This document shows positions 53,895-62,245 of a stretch of DNA of 64,000 nt, one piece after another; positions within the stretch are counted from its first letter, which is position 1; each line of letters opens with the position of its first letter. The DNA comes from Clostridia bacterium (GTDB lineage: Bacteria; Bacillota; Clostridia; Christensenellales; Aristaeellaceae). A program made the position numbers and the translations under genes. The notes beneath the pieces were generated by a model. The model had not been told where the DNA came from. It made no database searches and saw nothing but the letters and a program-made list of their open reading frames with translations. The stretch lies in the NCBI GenBank assembly GCA_017501255.1, contig JAFVXE010000028.1, positions 1-64,000 on the forward strand. Reading direction: 5' to 3'.

Positions 53895-54908
53895 TTATTC
53901 TTCCTCGCCCAGAATGGTTTCCAGTGGGAAGGTGCCAAGGGTGATCATGCTGGTAACCGTGCGGTCGTTTTTCTCATTATAGTGCTGGTCGGAATTGATG
54001 AGAGAACCCATGAACACCAGCTTGATGGAGTTGCCGCCATCCAGATTCAGCGCTTCGGTGCAGCCCAGATCCCGCATCCGCTCGGCGCACCAGGTAAGGC
54101 CCACGCCATCGGAATTCTTGTGGCGGCCTTCCACGGTCATGATCAGGTAATGGTTGGGTTCGATCATGCCAAGGGTCTGGCGGGGATTGATGTACTCGAA
54201 TTGCTTGTCGATCACCTGCTGACCGATTTCACCATTGCTCAGCAACACCGGGCCGAAGCACCAGGTATCGGTTACGCCCTGGGCCAGCAGTTCCTCTGCG
54301 CCGATCTCACCGGCCAGATAGGTTTTCAGGCTGCCATCCTCATACAGAGCGATCAGGTCGTAGGTGGGCAAGGTCCAGTGGGGCTGGCTGAGGGTATCAT
54401 CCGCCAAAATCACGCCATTCTGGATGATCACGCCCGGGCGGCGCTTGGCATAAACACGGAAGCCATAAAAATCATCACTGATGGCCAGAATGCTGTTGGT
54501 CTGGCGGGCAAAATCATGGGCATACAGAAATTTGCGGCCAATGTACTGGGGATCCGGATTGGCGTGCTGGATCATGAACTTCACGCCGGGGGCCACCTTC
54601 ACCTCGGTCTCATACCAGATCAGGTTGCGTTCCCGCTCCACCACATCCTTGAACTGACGGATGTTGATGAACATTTCATGGTCGATGTAAGTCCATTCGC
54701 CGGCTTCCTTATCGATCACCAGATAGTATTCCTCCTGGGAATCCTCCGGCAGGAAGCCTTCGGCGGTCAGTTCAGGGGCATCGCTGCGAAGGGGATACAG
54801 AGGGGTAAAGGCAGCGGTATCACCCTCTGCCAAAGAGACGGCACAACAGAGGACCATCACCAGAACAGCTGCCACAAGCAGCATCTTTTTCAACATACAG
54901 TGAAGCAT
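53895..54908 (-). CDS. exported phosphodiester glycosidase (NAGPA-like), copy 2
   Basis: 337 aa, signal peptide (MLVAAVLVMVLCCAVSLA in the region 9-26). Same fold as the protein at 50516 but clearly diverged: SDDFYGFRVYAKRRPGVI, CFGPVLLSNGE, EALNLDGGNSIKLV. Second gene of the operon, 38 bases after the DUF6273 gene and 24 before the lectin gene. GAGGAG lies 11 bases before ATG 54908. Two diverged copies in one operon suggest two target linkages or one substrate-binding partner. Confidence 0.87.
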   Translation of the reverse strand: MLHCMLKKMLLVAAVLVMVLCCAVSLAEGDTAAFTPLYPLRSDAPELTAEGFLPEDSQEEYYLVIDKEAGEWTYIDHEMFINIRQFKDVVERERNLIWYETEVKVAPGVKFMIQHANPDPQYIGRKFLYAHDFARQTNSILAISDDFYGFRVYAKRRPGVIIQNGVILADDTLSQPHWTLPTYDLIALYEDGSLKTYLAGEIGAEELLAQGVTDTWCFGPVLLSNGEIGQQVIDKQFEYINPRQTLGMIEPNHYLIMTVEGRHKNSDGVGLTWCAERMRDLGCTEALNLDGGNSIKLVFMGSLINSDQHYNEKNDRTVTSMITLGTFPLETILGEEE

Positions 54909-54946
54909 ATATCAACAATCTCCTCTTTCATTTATGAAATGCCTGA

Positions 54947-55618
54947 TCATTCACCCACGGTGATCCACATCACCGGACGCATGGTGTTGCCGGGCCAGTC
55001 CACATCCTGCATACCATATTCGCTGATGCGGCCATCCACACGCATACCGCACATATCCATCTTGCGGGCGCCGGGGGTACGGGTCCACCAGCGGCAGCTG
55101 CCCAAGGCATCGCCCAGGGTGCAGCCCTGAGCCTTCACATACTCGGTGGGATACGCCACACGGTCGGCACATTCCGGCATAAAGCGGAGCACCTCTTCCT
55201 TGCTGAGCAGATAAACCTGATCCAGCGTATCCTCGCCTGCACCCTTCATGCCATGGGGATTGTCATTCTTGACGGTGGTGGTAAGAATCAGCGCTTGTTC
55301 TTCTGTGGAGAAGGCTTCCTGAATAAAATCGCCGTTCATCCATGCCCGCAGGTCGGACTTGCCCCAGTACATGGGCACCCGCTCGGGATAGAAGATCACC
55401 ATCTCAATGCAATACTTGGTCATCAGCCAAGCCTTGCCATCCTGCACTTCCAAAACAATCCATTCAATGGGCTCCTTACCGTTTTCCAGCACATTGTCCT
55501 GCTCGTAATGGCCAAACTCGATCACATCGCCCGCCTGAGGGGTGGGCACTGTCAGCGCAAAGGCGCTGGAACAAAAGCACATTGTAAACACAAGGCACAG
55601 ACAAAAAAAGCGTTTCAT
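54947..55618 (-). CDS. exported DUF6273-type protein
   Basis: 223 aa, with a signal peptide (RFFCLCLVFTMCFCSSAFA). The mature part matches the DUF6273 pattern: GDVIEFGHYEQDN, PIEWIVLEVQDGKAWLMTKY, SDLRAWMNGDFIQEAFSTEE and a C-terminal WWTRTPG. The family is common in clostridial surface proteins and resembles sulfatase-modifying/lectin-like folds (inference). First gene of the envelope operon, with GGGAG before the ATG. Confidence 0.83.
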   Translation of the reverse strand: MKRFFCLCLVFTMCFCSSAFALTVPTPQAGDVIEFGHYEQDNVLENGKEPIEWIVLEVQDGKAWLMTKYCIEMVIFYPERVPMYWGKSDLRAWMNGDFIQEAFSTEEQALILTTTVKNDNPHGMKGAGEDTLDQVYLLSKEEVLRFMPECADRVAYPTEYVKAQGCTLGDALGSCRWWTRTPGARKMDMCGMRVDGRISEYGMQDVDWPGNTMRPVMWITVGE

Positions 55619-55651
55619 GGTATATGAACTCCCTTCGGAACATTTCGTTTT

Positions 55652-55680
55652 ATTATATCATAATACAAATTACAACGCAA
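55652..55680 (-). promoter_or_regulatory. sigma-A promoter of the envelope operon
   Basis: Minus strand TTGCGT (55675-55680), 17-base spacer, TATAAT (55652-55657). Confidence 0.78.
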
Positions 55681-55685
55681 TCCAA

Positions 55686-55714
55686 TTTACATTCGACAAA
55701 TGTAATGCTATAAT
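55686..55714 (+). promoter_or_regulatory. sigma-A promoter of the sortase-like/C39 fusion gene
   Basis: TTTACA (55686-55691), 17-base spacer, TATAAT (55709-55714). The -35 regions of the two divergent promoters are six bases apart. Confidence 0.78.
55687..55705. promoter_or_regulatory. operator-like inverted repeat between divergent promoters
   Basis: TTACATT-CGACA-AATGTAA, perfect 7-bp arms, covering the -35 and spacer of the plus-strand promoter and abutting the minus-strand -35. The TTACA/TGTAA arms recall BlaI/MecI-type operators, but no such regulator is in the window. Confidence 0.5.
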
Positions 55715-55766
55715 ATCCGCAGCGAACGAAAACCGTTCGGATATTTCTGGAAAAAGGATGCACACC

Positions 55767-57245
55767 ATGATCGCTTTACTGTCAGGTTCGAAACGCAGAT
55801 GGACTGCGTTCCTGTTGGCTGTGTGTATTTGTTTTGGGACGCTTTGCACAGCTCAGGCCACATCCTTGGAAAACCGATATTTTGTTGATTTTGATTTTGT
55901 CAGACAAATTGCCCCAGATGCTGTTGCCTGGCTTTACCGGCCGGATGAAACTTTCAATGTACCGGTGGTCTATTCCAAGGACAGCCAGCATTACCTGAAC
56001 CATCGCTACGATGGCATCAAGCATCACCACGGCAGCCTGTTCTTCACCGGCGATACAGCGCCGGATTTTTCCGAGCCGGTACTGCTTCTGCACGGCTACA
56101 ATGCTTCCGACGACCATCTGTTTGGCAGTTTTTACCTCTACCGTAAAGAAGAGGATTATTACGAGCAGCATCCCACCCTGTACCTGTACACGCCGAATGG
56201 CGCTTATCAGCTGGATATTTTCGCCGGCATCCGCACCAATCAGGGGGATGATTACACCTGGACCGTTCCGGACGACGAGACAAGGCGCATGGAAATGCTC
56301 CCCGGTATTCTGGAGCGTTCCTTCCTGACTCCGCTGCCGGACAGCCTGCCACAGGAAGGCGACCAATGGCTGCTGATGACGGCGGAGGGCAAAAAGCCTG
56401 AAAATACCCGCTATGTGCTCTATACCCGTATGCGTCCCCTCGAACAGACAGAGGAATTGCCTGCCGTTGAGCTGAACCAGATGGAGATGGATCGCCGGGA
56501 AACCCAGAACGGAACCTTTACGGTGGAAGGTCTGGGCGAGTACATGATCTATGGTCAAAACGATCCCAGCTGGGATCGCTTGATCTTCGAAACCACCTAT
56601 TCCAGCCGCAAGCGTCCCTTTGGCGACGGCGGCTGCGGCCCCACTGCGGTGGCGCTGGCGCTGGCCAATCTATTGGAGCCGGAAGACCTGCTGAAAATCA
56701 ACGATTATTCCCCTGACCCATACGGTTACACCATTTGCTCCTGTTCCATCACTCAGCATTTCTGCCATCAGTACCATCTGCCCTACCACATCGACACAGC
56801 CGAAGAAATGCTCCGCTATTTCCCGTTGGTAATCGGTAGCTTTGCCACCGGCTACAATACGCTGGATGTACAGGGCCGTTACGACAGTTTCGGCAGCAAC
56901 ATGGATTATCTGGAAGCTCTGTGCACGCAGGTGTATGGACTTCCCTACGAGACCACCACCGATAAGGATGTGGCCTTCAATTTCCTGAAAGAACGCAAGG
57001 GAATTGCCATCACCTGCACCCTGGCCGATTCTCCCTTCACCAGCCGAAGCCACTACATCACCATGGCTGCCGCCGATGATACCTACCTGTATGTGCTGGA
57101 TCCCCTGCGCAGAGAAAGCTACGGTGACCTTGACCCAAGAGAGAAGCTGGAAATCCTGACGCCGGGTCTGGTGCGCATGAAAATTGCAGATGCGTATAAT
57201 ATCAGTATGTTCCCGATATTCCTGATCTCCTACCCGGAGAAATAA
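55767..57245 (+). CDS. secreted fusion of a sortase-B-like domain (no catalytic Cys) and a C39-like peptidase
   Basis: 492 aa. Signal peptide/anchor 1-32. Residues 35-225 match class B sortases throughout: DAVAWLYRPDETFNVPVVYS, YLNHRYDG, LLLHGYNASDDHLFGSF (His109), YYEQHPTLYLYTPNGAYQLD and RYVLYT (Arg215). At the place of the TLSTC motif it reads WLLMTAEG, Ala206 for Cys. Residues 258-492 match C39-like peptidases: YGQNDPSW, GGCGPTAVALALANL (Cys290), SRSHYITMAA (His429), YVLDP (Asp445). The start at 55767 has AAAAAGG nine bases upstream. Confidence 0.88.
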   Translation: MIALLSGSKRRWTAFLLAVCICFGTLCTAQATSLENRYFVDFDFVRQIAPDAVAWLYRPDETFNVPVVYSKDSQHYLNHRYDGIKHHHGSLFFTGDTAPDFSEPVLLLHGYNASDDHLFGSFYLYRKEEDYYEQHPTLYLYTPNGAYQLDIFAGIRTNQGDDYTWTVPDDETRRMEMLPGILERSFLTPLPDSLPQEGDQWLLMTAEGKKPENTRYVLYTRMRPLEQTEELPAVELNQMEMDRRETQNGTFTVEGLGEYMIYGQNDPSWDRLIFETTYSSRKRPFGDGGCGPTAVALALANLLEPEDLLKINDYSPDPYGYTICSCSITQHFCHQYHLPYHIDTAEEMLRYFPLVIGSFATGYNTLDVQGRYDSFGSNMDYLEALCTQVYGLPYETTTDKDVAFNFLKERKGIAITCTLADSPFTSRSHYITMAAADDTYLYVLDPLRRESYGDLDPREKLEILTPGLVRMKIADAYNISMFPIFLISYPEK

Positions 57246-57274
57246 AGAAAGAACATAAAGTATCATGATTTATG

Positions 57275-57314
57275 AAAGACCGCCATCCCCTGTGCAGGAG
57301 ATGGCGGTCTTTTG
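57275..57314 (+). terminator. terminator after the sortase-like/C39 gene
   Basis: AAAGACCGCCATC and GATGGCGGTCTTT form a perfect 13-bp stem (57275-57287 with 57300-57312), followed by TGTG. Confidence 0.85.
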
Positions 57315-57350
57315 TGCCCGGTACCGGCCTTGGGTCGATACCGGGCACTT
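57315..57350. terminator. second hairpin between convergent genes
   Basis: GTGCCCGGTA and TACCGGGCAC arms surround a GC-rich loop, 15 bases before the end of the remnant frame at 57365. Probably ends the minus-strand transcript. Confidence 0.5.
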
Positions 57351-57364
57351 TGTGATTCATGGGT

Positions 57365-57772
57365 TTATGGATTTTCTGCACCCTCCGCGTCGGGTTCGGT
57401 AATGGGCTGAGGGTCAGATTCGCTCTGGGGTTCGGGGTCAGATACAGGTTCGGGGTTGGATACAGGTTCGGGGTTGGATACAGGTTCAGGTTCGGGTTCG
57501 GGGTTGGATTCGGGATAGCTGATCTTGGTTACATCACTATCGGTGAAGGATATACCATCTCCCAACGCATACACCTCGTAATCAGCCGTTTGAGGCGGAT
57601 TCTGGAAGGTGTAGCTGGCATCGATGCAATCATGCCAGCCACTGCCTGCCAGACGGAAACGATAACCGCTGGCGTTAGCGACAGGATTCCAGGTGGCAGT
57701 CCATACGCCGTTGGTATCCACAGCGATCACCAGCTCGCTGGGAGTATCAAGCTGCTGAGGCTTCGCTTCCGG
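57365..57772 (-). pseudogene. in-frame C-terminal remnant of the SH3/Ig surface protein
   Basis: The frame continues without a shift after the TAA at 57773-57775. It begins PEAKPQQLDTPSELVIAVDT and carries one more Fn3-like module (NGVWTATWNPVANASGYRFR), matching the two before the stop, then a Pro/Glu/Ser repeat tail (NPEPVSNPEPVSDPEP). No ribosome site. The intact similarity in the same frame means the stop is recent, a base-call error or read through. Confidence 0.75.
57410..57500. repeat. tandem 18-bp repeats in the C-terminal remnant
   Basis: GGTTCGGGGTTGGATACA-type units repeat several times, coding for PEPVSN on the minus strand. Low-complexity linkers of this kind vary in copy number. 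Confidence 0.7.
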
Positions 57773-60229
57773 TTAAGTGGGAATGGTGGGATCGGTGGGT
57801 TCTGTAGGATCGGTGGGTTCTGTAGGATCAGTAGGATCAGTAGGATCAGTAGGATCACTGGGAGTGCTGGGATCACCGGAATCCGGCGTGGTATCCGGAT
57901 CTGTTGCGGGCGGCTCAGCCGTATACGTACAGGTAGCCGCATCGCTGTTGGTGTAGGCAATGCCATCACCAATCGCCACAACCTCGTACGTATCGCCATC
58001 CTTCGGCGCATTTTCGAATGCGTAGCTGTTGGTGGTGCAATCCCACCAAATGCCGGTGCCGTTGGTTTGACGGAACTGATACCCAATGGCGTTAGGTACT
58101 TCATCCCAGGTAATTACCCATTTACCATCCAGCAGCTTAACGGTTACATTGGCGGGAGCCGTCAGCTGTACAACAGGCACAGGAGCCTTGTAGACATAAT
58201 CCGCAGGATCGCTGCTTTCATAGCTTACGCCATCGCCCACGGCGTACACCTGATAGGTGCCGCTTTCGGGTTCTGCGGCAAAGAGATAGCTGGTGCCCTC
58301 GCAGCTCTGCCATTCAGAGGCCGTGCTGTTGCGGAACATATAGCCCTTGGCATTGGTCACAGCATTCCAGCTGATCACCCAGCCGCTATCCGTCTTGGCG
58401 ATACCCGTGATGGTGGGCTTATCCAGCTTCACGGCCGTGGCAGCGGCGGTTGCCGGGAAAGCAGCCGTTACCGTTGCGGTAGAGCCATCGCTGCCGACGG
58501 TGCAGCTGGTATTGGCGCTGCCGTCCACCTTGAAGAAGCTGGCGGTCAGGCCGGTGAAGGTGTAGTTGGGCTTCGCCGTCAGGCTGATCGCAGCCGTGTA
58601 GACAATACCCGCATCAAACTTGCCATCCACCAGTGCAGGGCTCCAGGTTACGGTGCCGGTATACTGGTCATTGGCGGTGATGGCAGTCACAGCCGTTTCG
58701 CCCTTGACAGGAGCCTTCACTCCGTTGATATCCGGCAGATTCACCTTGGCGGGGTCAACCGTCAGGGTCATTTCCTTGCTGGCTTTCCCCTTTTCGTTGC
58801 TGACCTGCACAGTGAAAGTCTTGGTGCCGCTTTCAGTGGGCGTACCGGAAATCACGCCGCCCTGGCTCAAGGACAGACCTGCGGGCAGAGAACCGCTGAC
58901 GATGCTCCATGTCATTGTGCTGCCGCCGGTGGCTCCCAGCTGCACGGAATAGGCAGTCTGATAGCTGCCCTTTGCCAGCGTTTCGGTGGTGATGGCAGGG
59001 GCAGTTATATTCTGTACCGCAGAAGTAGTCACATTCTTGGTGCCGGAGAAGGGATACTTGCCATCCACCCGCAGGGTGATGGTCTTGCCCACATCGGCAA
59101 CGGTAACCGTATAGGTGGATTCATTGCTGCGCTGCACGCCGCCAACCGACCATACATAGGTAACGGTGGCAGCAGAAGGCGTCAGCTTGGGACGAAGCAC
59201 ATCGCCCACATAGGGAGTGGTGGTGTTCAGTTCCAGGCCGTCCACCGTGCCGGTTTTCACAACAGCAGCGGTAGAGGCGCTGTACGCAGTGCCCTGATAG
59301 CTGCCTGCGCCGGTTACCTTCAGGCGGATGGTGCTGCCCACATCGGCATCCGTTACCAGATAGGCAGCAGTGGTGCCCTTGACGCTCTCGGTGCCGTCCT
59401 TGGGCTTCACCAACCATTCATAGGTAACCGTGGCCGTGGAAGGCGTCACGCTCTGCACCGCCAACACATTGCCCACCACAGGGCTCAGGTTGTTGATGGT
59501 AACGCCGTTGACATTGTACTGGTTATTGTAAATGAGGAATTCATTCATCATGTAACCGCGGCGGCTGCCCACCTGAATGTAATCCCACACCGGGCCCTTG
59601 GTGATGATCTTCACCTGAGTGCCTACGCTGTACACGCCAATTTTGCTGTACTCCTTGCCGGGGCCGGTGCGCAGACGCACGCCGTAGCCATTGCCGGACC
59701 AGATGGTGGCATCGCCCACATAGGTGACGGAACCGGTGCTACCGCTATTGCCATTGACAGACAGGAATTGGCTCATCATATAGCCGGTGTAACCGCCGAT
59801 GGAGATCTTGCACCAGTAGTTGCCGCTTTCCAGAATGGTAGCAGGCGTGCCCACCGGGAACTTGCGGATCACACGGTAGTTGGTGCCGGGGCCCTGACGC
59901 AAGCGCACACCATAGCCATTATGGCTGATGACGGTGGCATTGCCGACAGCAGTGCTGGGAGGATTAGCGCCGGCAGTCAGATAATCACCGTGCATATAGC
60001 CGGTGTTGCCATCACTGAGGCGCACCTTGTACCATACACCGGAGGTTCCCAGAACCTCCACCACCGTACCGGTATAGTAACTGGCCAGAGTTTGTGCATC
60101 AAAAGAAGGGGCACTGCGCAGACGCAGCCAGCCTCCCTTGACGGTGGCATACTGGGCTGCCATAGAGCTGACGGGCAAAAGCATCAGCACAAGCACCAGC
60201 GCCATCATTGCCGCTAACCATCGTTTCAT
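57773..60229 (-). CDS. secreted SH3/Ig/Fn3 multi-domain surface protein, ended by an in-frame TAA
   Basis: 818 aa up to the stop. Signal peptide (MALVLVLMLLPVSSMAAQ region), three SH3-like repeats (GGWLRLRSAPSFDAQTLASY; GYGVRLRQGPGTNYRVIRKF; GYGVRLRTGPGKEYSKIGVY), then several Ig-like modules (GSLPAGLSLSQGGVISGTPT is the He_PIG pattern), two Fn3-like modules (GWVISWNAVTNAKGYMFRNS and KWVITWDEVPNAIGYQFRQT) and a DPTDPTDPTEPTDPT linker. It probably binds the wall by its SH3 domains. A third Fn3-like module lies after the stop. Confidence 0.9.
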   Translation of the reverse strand: MKRWLAAMMALVLVLMLLPVSSMAAQYATVKGGWLRLRSAPSFDAQTLASYYTGTVVEVLGTSGVWYKVRLSDGNTGYMHGDYLTAGANPPSTAVGNATVISHNGYGVRLRQGPGTNYRVIRKFPVGTPATILESGNYWCKISIGGYTGYMMSQFLSVNGNSGSTGSVTYVGDATIWSGNGYGVRLRTGPGKEYSKIGVYSVGTQVKIITKGPVWDYIQVGSRRGYMMNEFLIYNNQYNVNGVTINNLSPVVGNVLAVQSVTPSTATVTYEWLVKPKDGTESVKGTTAAYLVTDADVGSTIRLKVTGAGSYQGTAYSASTAAVVKTGTVDGLELNTTTPYVGDVLRPKLTPSAATVTYVWSVGGVQRSNESTYTVTVADVGKTITLRVDGKYPFSGTKNVTTSAVQNITAPAITTETLAKGSYQTAYSVQLGATGGSTMTWSIVSGSLPAGLSLSQGGVISGTPTESGTKTFTVQVSNEKGKASKEMTLTVDPAKVNLPDINGVKAPVKGETAVTAITANDQYTGTVTWSPALVDGKFDAGIVYTAAISLTAKPNYTFTGLTASFFKVDGSANTSCTVGSDGSTATVTAAFPATAAATAVKLDKPTITGIAKTDSGWVISWNAVTNAKGYMFRNSTASEWQSCEGTSYLFAAEPESGTYQVYAVGDGVSYESSDPADYVYKAPVPVVQLTAPANVTVKLLDGKWVITWDEVPNAIGYQFRQTNGTGIWWDCTTNSYAFENAPKDGDTYEVVAIGDGIAYTNSDAATCTYTAEPPATDPDTTPDSGDPSTPSDPTDPTDPTDPTEPTDPTEPTDPTIPT
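57789..57858. repeat. tandem 9/18-bp repeats coding the DPT linker
   Basis: GGATCAGTA and GGATCGGTGGGTTCTGTA units repeat head to tail, coding DPT and EPT on the minus strand, directly before the premature stop. Confidence 0.75.
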
Positions 60230-60322
60230 GATTGGTCTCCTTCCATCATCCCCGGCGCAGTGCAGGGGAGTTTACATTGATCATACGATTGAGAAAAGCA
60301 TTTTCTTCCCACTTTCAGATTT

Positions 60323-60351
60323 ATTGTACAGTTTTTTCAATCCTTTGTAAA
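60323..60351 (-). promoter_or_regulatory. sigma-A promoter of the SH3/Ig surface protein gene
   Basis: Minus strand TTTACA (60346-60351), 17-base spacer, TACAAT (60323-60328). The rest of the gap 60352-60526 shows AT-rich sequence with no further structure. Confidence 0.7.
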
Positions 60352-60526
60352 CCCGCCAGATATAGGGGTTTGCGCCTTAACTGCTATCAATTGGTATCTT
60401 TTTCATCATCAGGAGGAAACTGAATTCATACCTTTCCCGCAATTGCAGAGCCTGTTTTTTCAGACGCTTAACTTTCTGTAAAGGATATTACATTTCCTTC
60501 ATATTACGTTATGTTTCTTCTATGAG

Positions 60527-60560
60527 AAAAAAACCGGCAAGCGCATTGCACTGCCGGTTT
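60527..60560 (-). terminator. terminator of the ATP-grasp gene
   Basis: Minus strand AAACCGGCA-N12-TGCCGGTTT followed by TTTTCTC. Confidence 0.85.
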
Positions 60561-60566
60561 TCTGCA

Positions 60567-61760
60567 TTATTCACACCAAAGGGCTTCCGTATAGAAAGCA
60601 TCCATTTCTTCCTGGGTAGCAAACAGACCAATGTACCGCTGCCCCGGAGCATCCTGAGGCTGAATGGGCGGGATTTGTTCCCGAAGCCGCAGGCAGGGAT
60701 CATACTTATCTTCCAGCCGCTGATGGCTGATCAGGAACCGCCGCCCGGGTTTCCGGCCAACAAAGGCGCAGAACGCACCGTCCGTTGCCTCGGTAACCGT
60801 TGCCTTTCCGGCGATCATTTCCGCCCAGATCCGGTATACATCCACTGAACCGGCATAGTTCATCATGTCCAGCGCATAGCCGCCGCAGGGACACATACCG
60901 GCTTCCAGCGCCACCACCTGTCCCTTTTCCCCCAGCCCGGGATGATTCTGGGTAAGCCGGAAGAACTCAAAATGGACGAAGCGGCTTTTCACGCCAAAGC
61001 TCTTCACCGCAGCCCGCCCAGCCTTCAGCACATCCTCCGCCAGCCGGGGCACCACATAATAGATGGCATTGTCGTTGTTGTTGACAATATCAATGATGGA
61101 CATGGGTGTAATCATACCCGTTTCGAAAACCGGGTCACCGTTTGCATCGATGATGGCATCATAAGCGTTCACTTCCCCGCGGACAAACTCCTCCATTATA
61201 TAGGAAGTTTTCGCATCACGGCGATCAAAGAACGCCTGCAAATCACCATCGTTTTTCAGCCTGCACGCATCCGTGATGCCATGGCCGTTATCCGGCTTCA
61301 CCACCACGGGATAGCCCACCTGCGCTGCAAAAGCGGCACAGTTCTCAAAATCATCCACCACATGGAACTTTGCCACCGGGATGCCCGCCTTTTGATAAAA
61401 AGGCTTCATCCGGGATTTGTAACGGATGGATGGCATATCGTCGGTCTGGAAACCGGAAGTGATCCCGAAAGCGGTTCTCAGCCGGGCATCCTGCTCCAGC
61501 CAGTATTCATTGTTGCTTTCCAGCCAGTCCATGGGGCCGTACTGCTGAATATAGGCCGCTACTGTCCCGTGCATCTGATCGTAATCGTCAATGGCGGTCA
61601 CCTGACGGTAATCGTCCAGCGCTTCCCGAAGGCGGCTGTCCAGACTGTCCACCGGCGCATCACCAAGCCCCAGCACCCGGAACCCCTGCTGCTTCAACGC
61701 CCGGCAGAACTGCCAGTAGTTATCCGGGTAATTGGGAGAGATAAAGAGGAAGTTTTTCAT
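60567..61760 (-). CDS. ATP-grasp carboxylate-amine ligase
   Basis: 397-aa ATP-grasp protein. N-terminal Rossmann-like pre-domain (FLFISPNYPDNYWQFCRALK), ATP lid GYPVVVKPDNGHGITDACRL, EEFVRGEVNAYDAII, and metal-binding RFVHFEFFR with VALEAGMCPCGGYALDMMN. Family members join a carboxylate to an amine (or a hydroxyl) using ATP. Substrates are not predictable. AAAGGAG lies 13 bases before the ATG. Monocistronic. Confidence 0.88.
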   Translation of the reverse strand: MKNFLFISPNYPDNYWQFCRALKQQGFRVLGLGDAPVDSLDSRLREALDDYRQVTAIDDYDQMHGTVAAYIQQYGPMDWLESNNEYWLEQDARLRTAFGITSGFQTDDMPSIRYKSRMKPFYQKAGIPVAKFHVVDDFENCAAFAAQVGYPVVVKPDNGHGITDACRLKNDGDLQAFFDRRDAKTSYIMEEFVRGEVNAYDAIIDANGDPVFETGMITPMSIIDIVNNNDNAIYYVVPRLAEDVLKAGRAAVKSFGVKSRFVHFEFFRLTQNHPGLGEKGQVVALEAGMCPCGGYALDMMNYAGSVDVYRIWAEMIAGKATVTEATDGAFCAFVGRKPGRRFLISHQRLEDKYDPCLRLREQIPPIQPQDAPGQRYIGLFATQEEMDAFYTEALWCE

Positions 61761-61988
61761 ATCAACCTGTCAACTCCTTTCGTTGATACTTCAAACAACG
61801 GGTTCTCACCCGTCCTCATTATCCACCCTTCCCCTTCTGTATACAATCGTCATTGCGGACATTATTGGAACAAATCAGGCAAATCGAAAACGCTTGCTAT
61901 TTGTCGAAAGCCTTTGACCGTAACGTTTTCCCGTTCGCCAGCCATTTGTCCTCCTGTCAGCAGCCGCCTTTTCACCTCTTCTATTGCT

Positions 61989-62008
61989 CAGAAAACGTTT
62001 GTTTTCTG
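61989..62008. promoter_or_regulatory. LacI-type palindrome upstream of the sugar ABC transporter
   Basis: CAGAAAAC-GTTT-GTTTTCTG, perfect 8-bp arms around a central CG-containing core, the pattern of LacI/CcpA-family operators. It lies 106 bases before the predicted -35 of the permease operon. Confidence 0.45.
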
Positions 62009-62113
62009 CATTTGCTCCCCTCATCTGTTGTATTTGTCCAAATTCGACCCTTTCTTTTGTCGCATATGGCAAAACTAAGGATATTTTTGACACACAAAAT
62101 GAGCCTAATTGCA

Positions 62114-62142
62114 TTGTTGAGTTATGCAACATAGTTTATAAT
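62114..62142 (+). promoter_or_regulatory. probable promoter of the ABC permease operon
   Basis: TTGTTG (62114-62119), 17-base spacer, TATAAT (62137-62142). The -10 is consensus, the -35 weak. The gap 61761-62245 otherwise holds a cre-like site (61885-61898) and the palindrome above. Confidence 0.6.
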
Positions 62143-62245
62143 CATAGTCAGAAAACAAGTGTACCATATCATCTGTTGCTTGCCACAAGCAACAACCTTT
62201 CCCATTCATCAGGTGCCCCCCACCAAACCGACAGGAGGCGTACTC

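Noticed and set aside
57359..60217. A 952-codon open frame antisense to the SH3/Ig surface protein
   Set aside because: It mirrors codon periodicity of the real gene, has no ribosome site and has low-complexity GFG/RIS repeats. The minus strand has signal peptide and domains.
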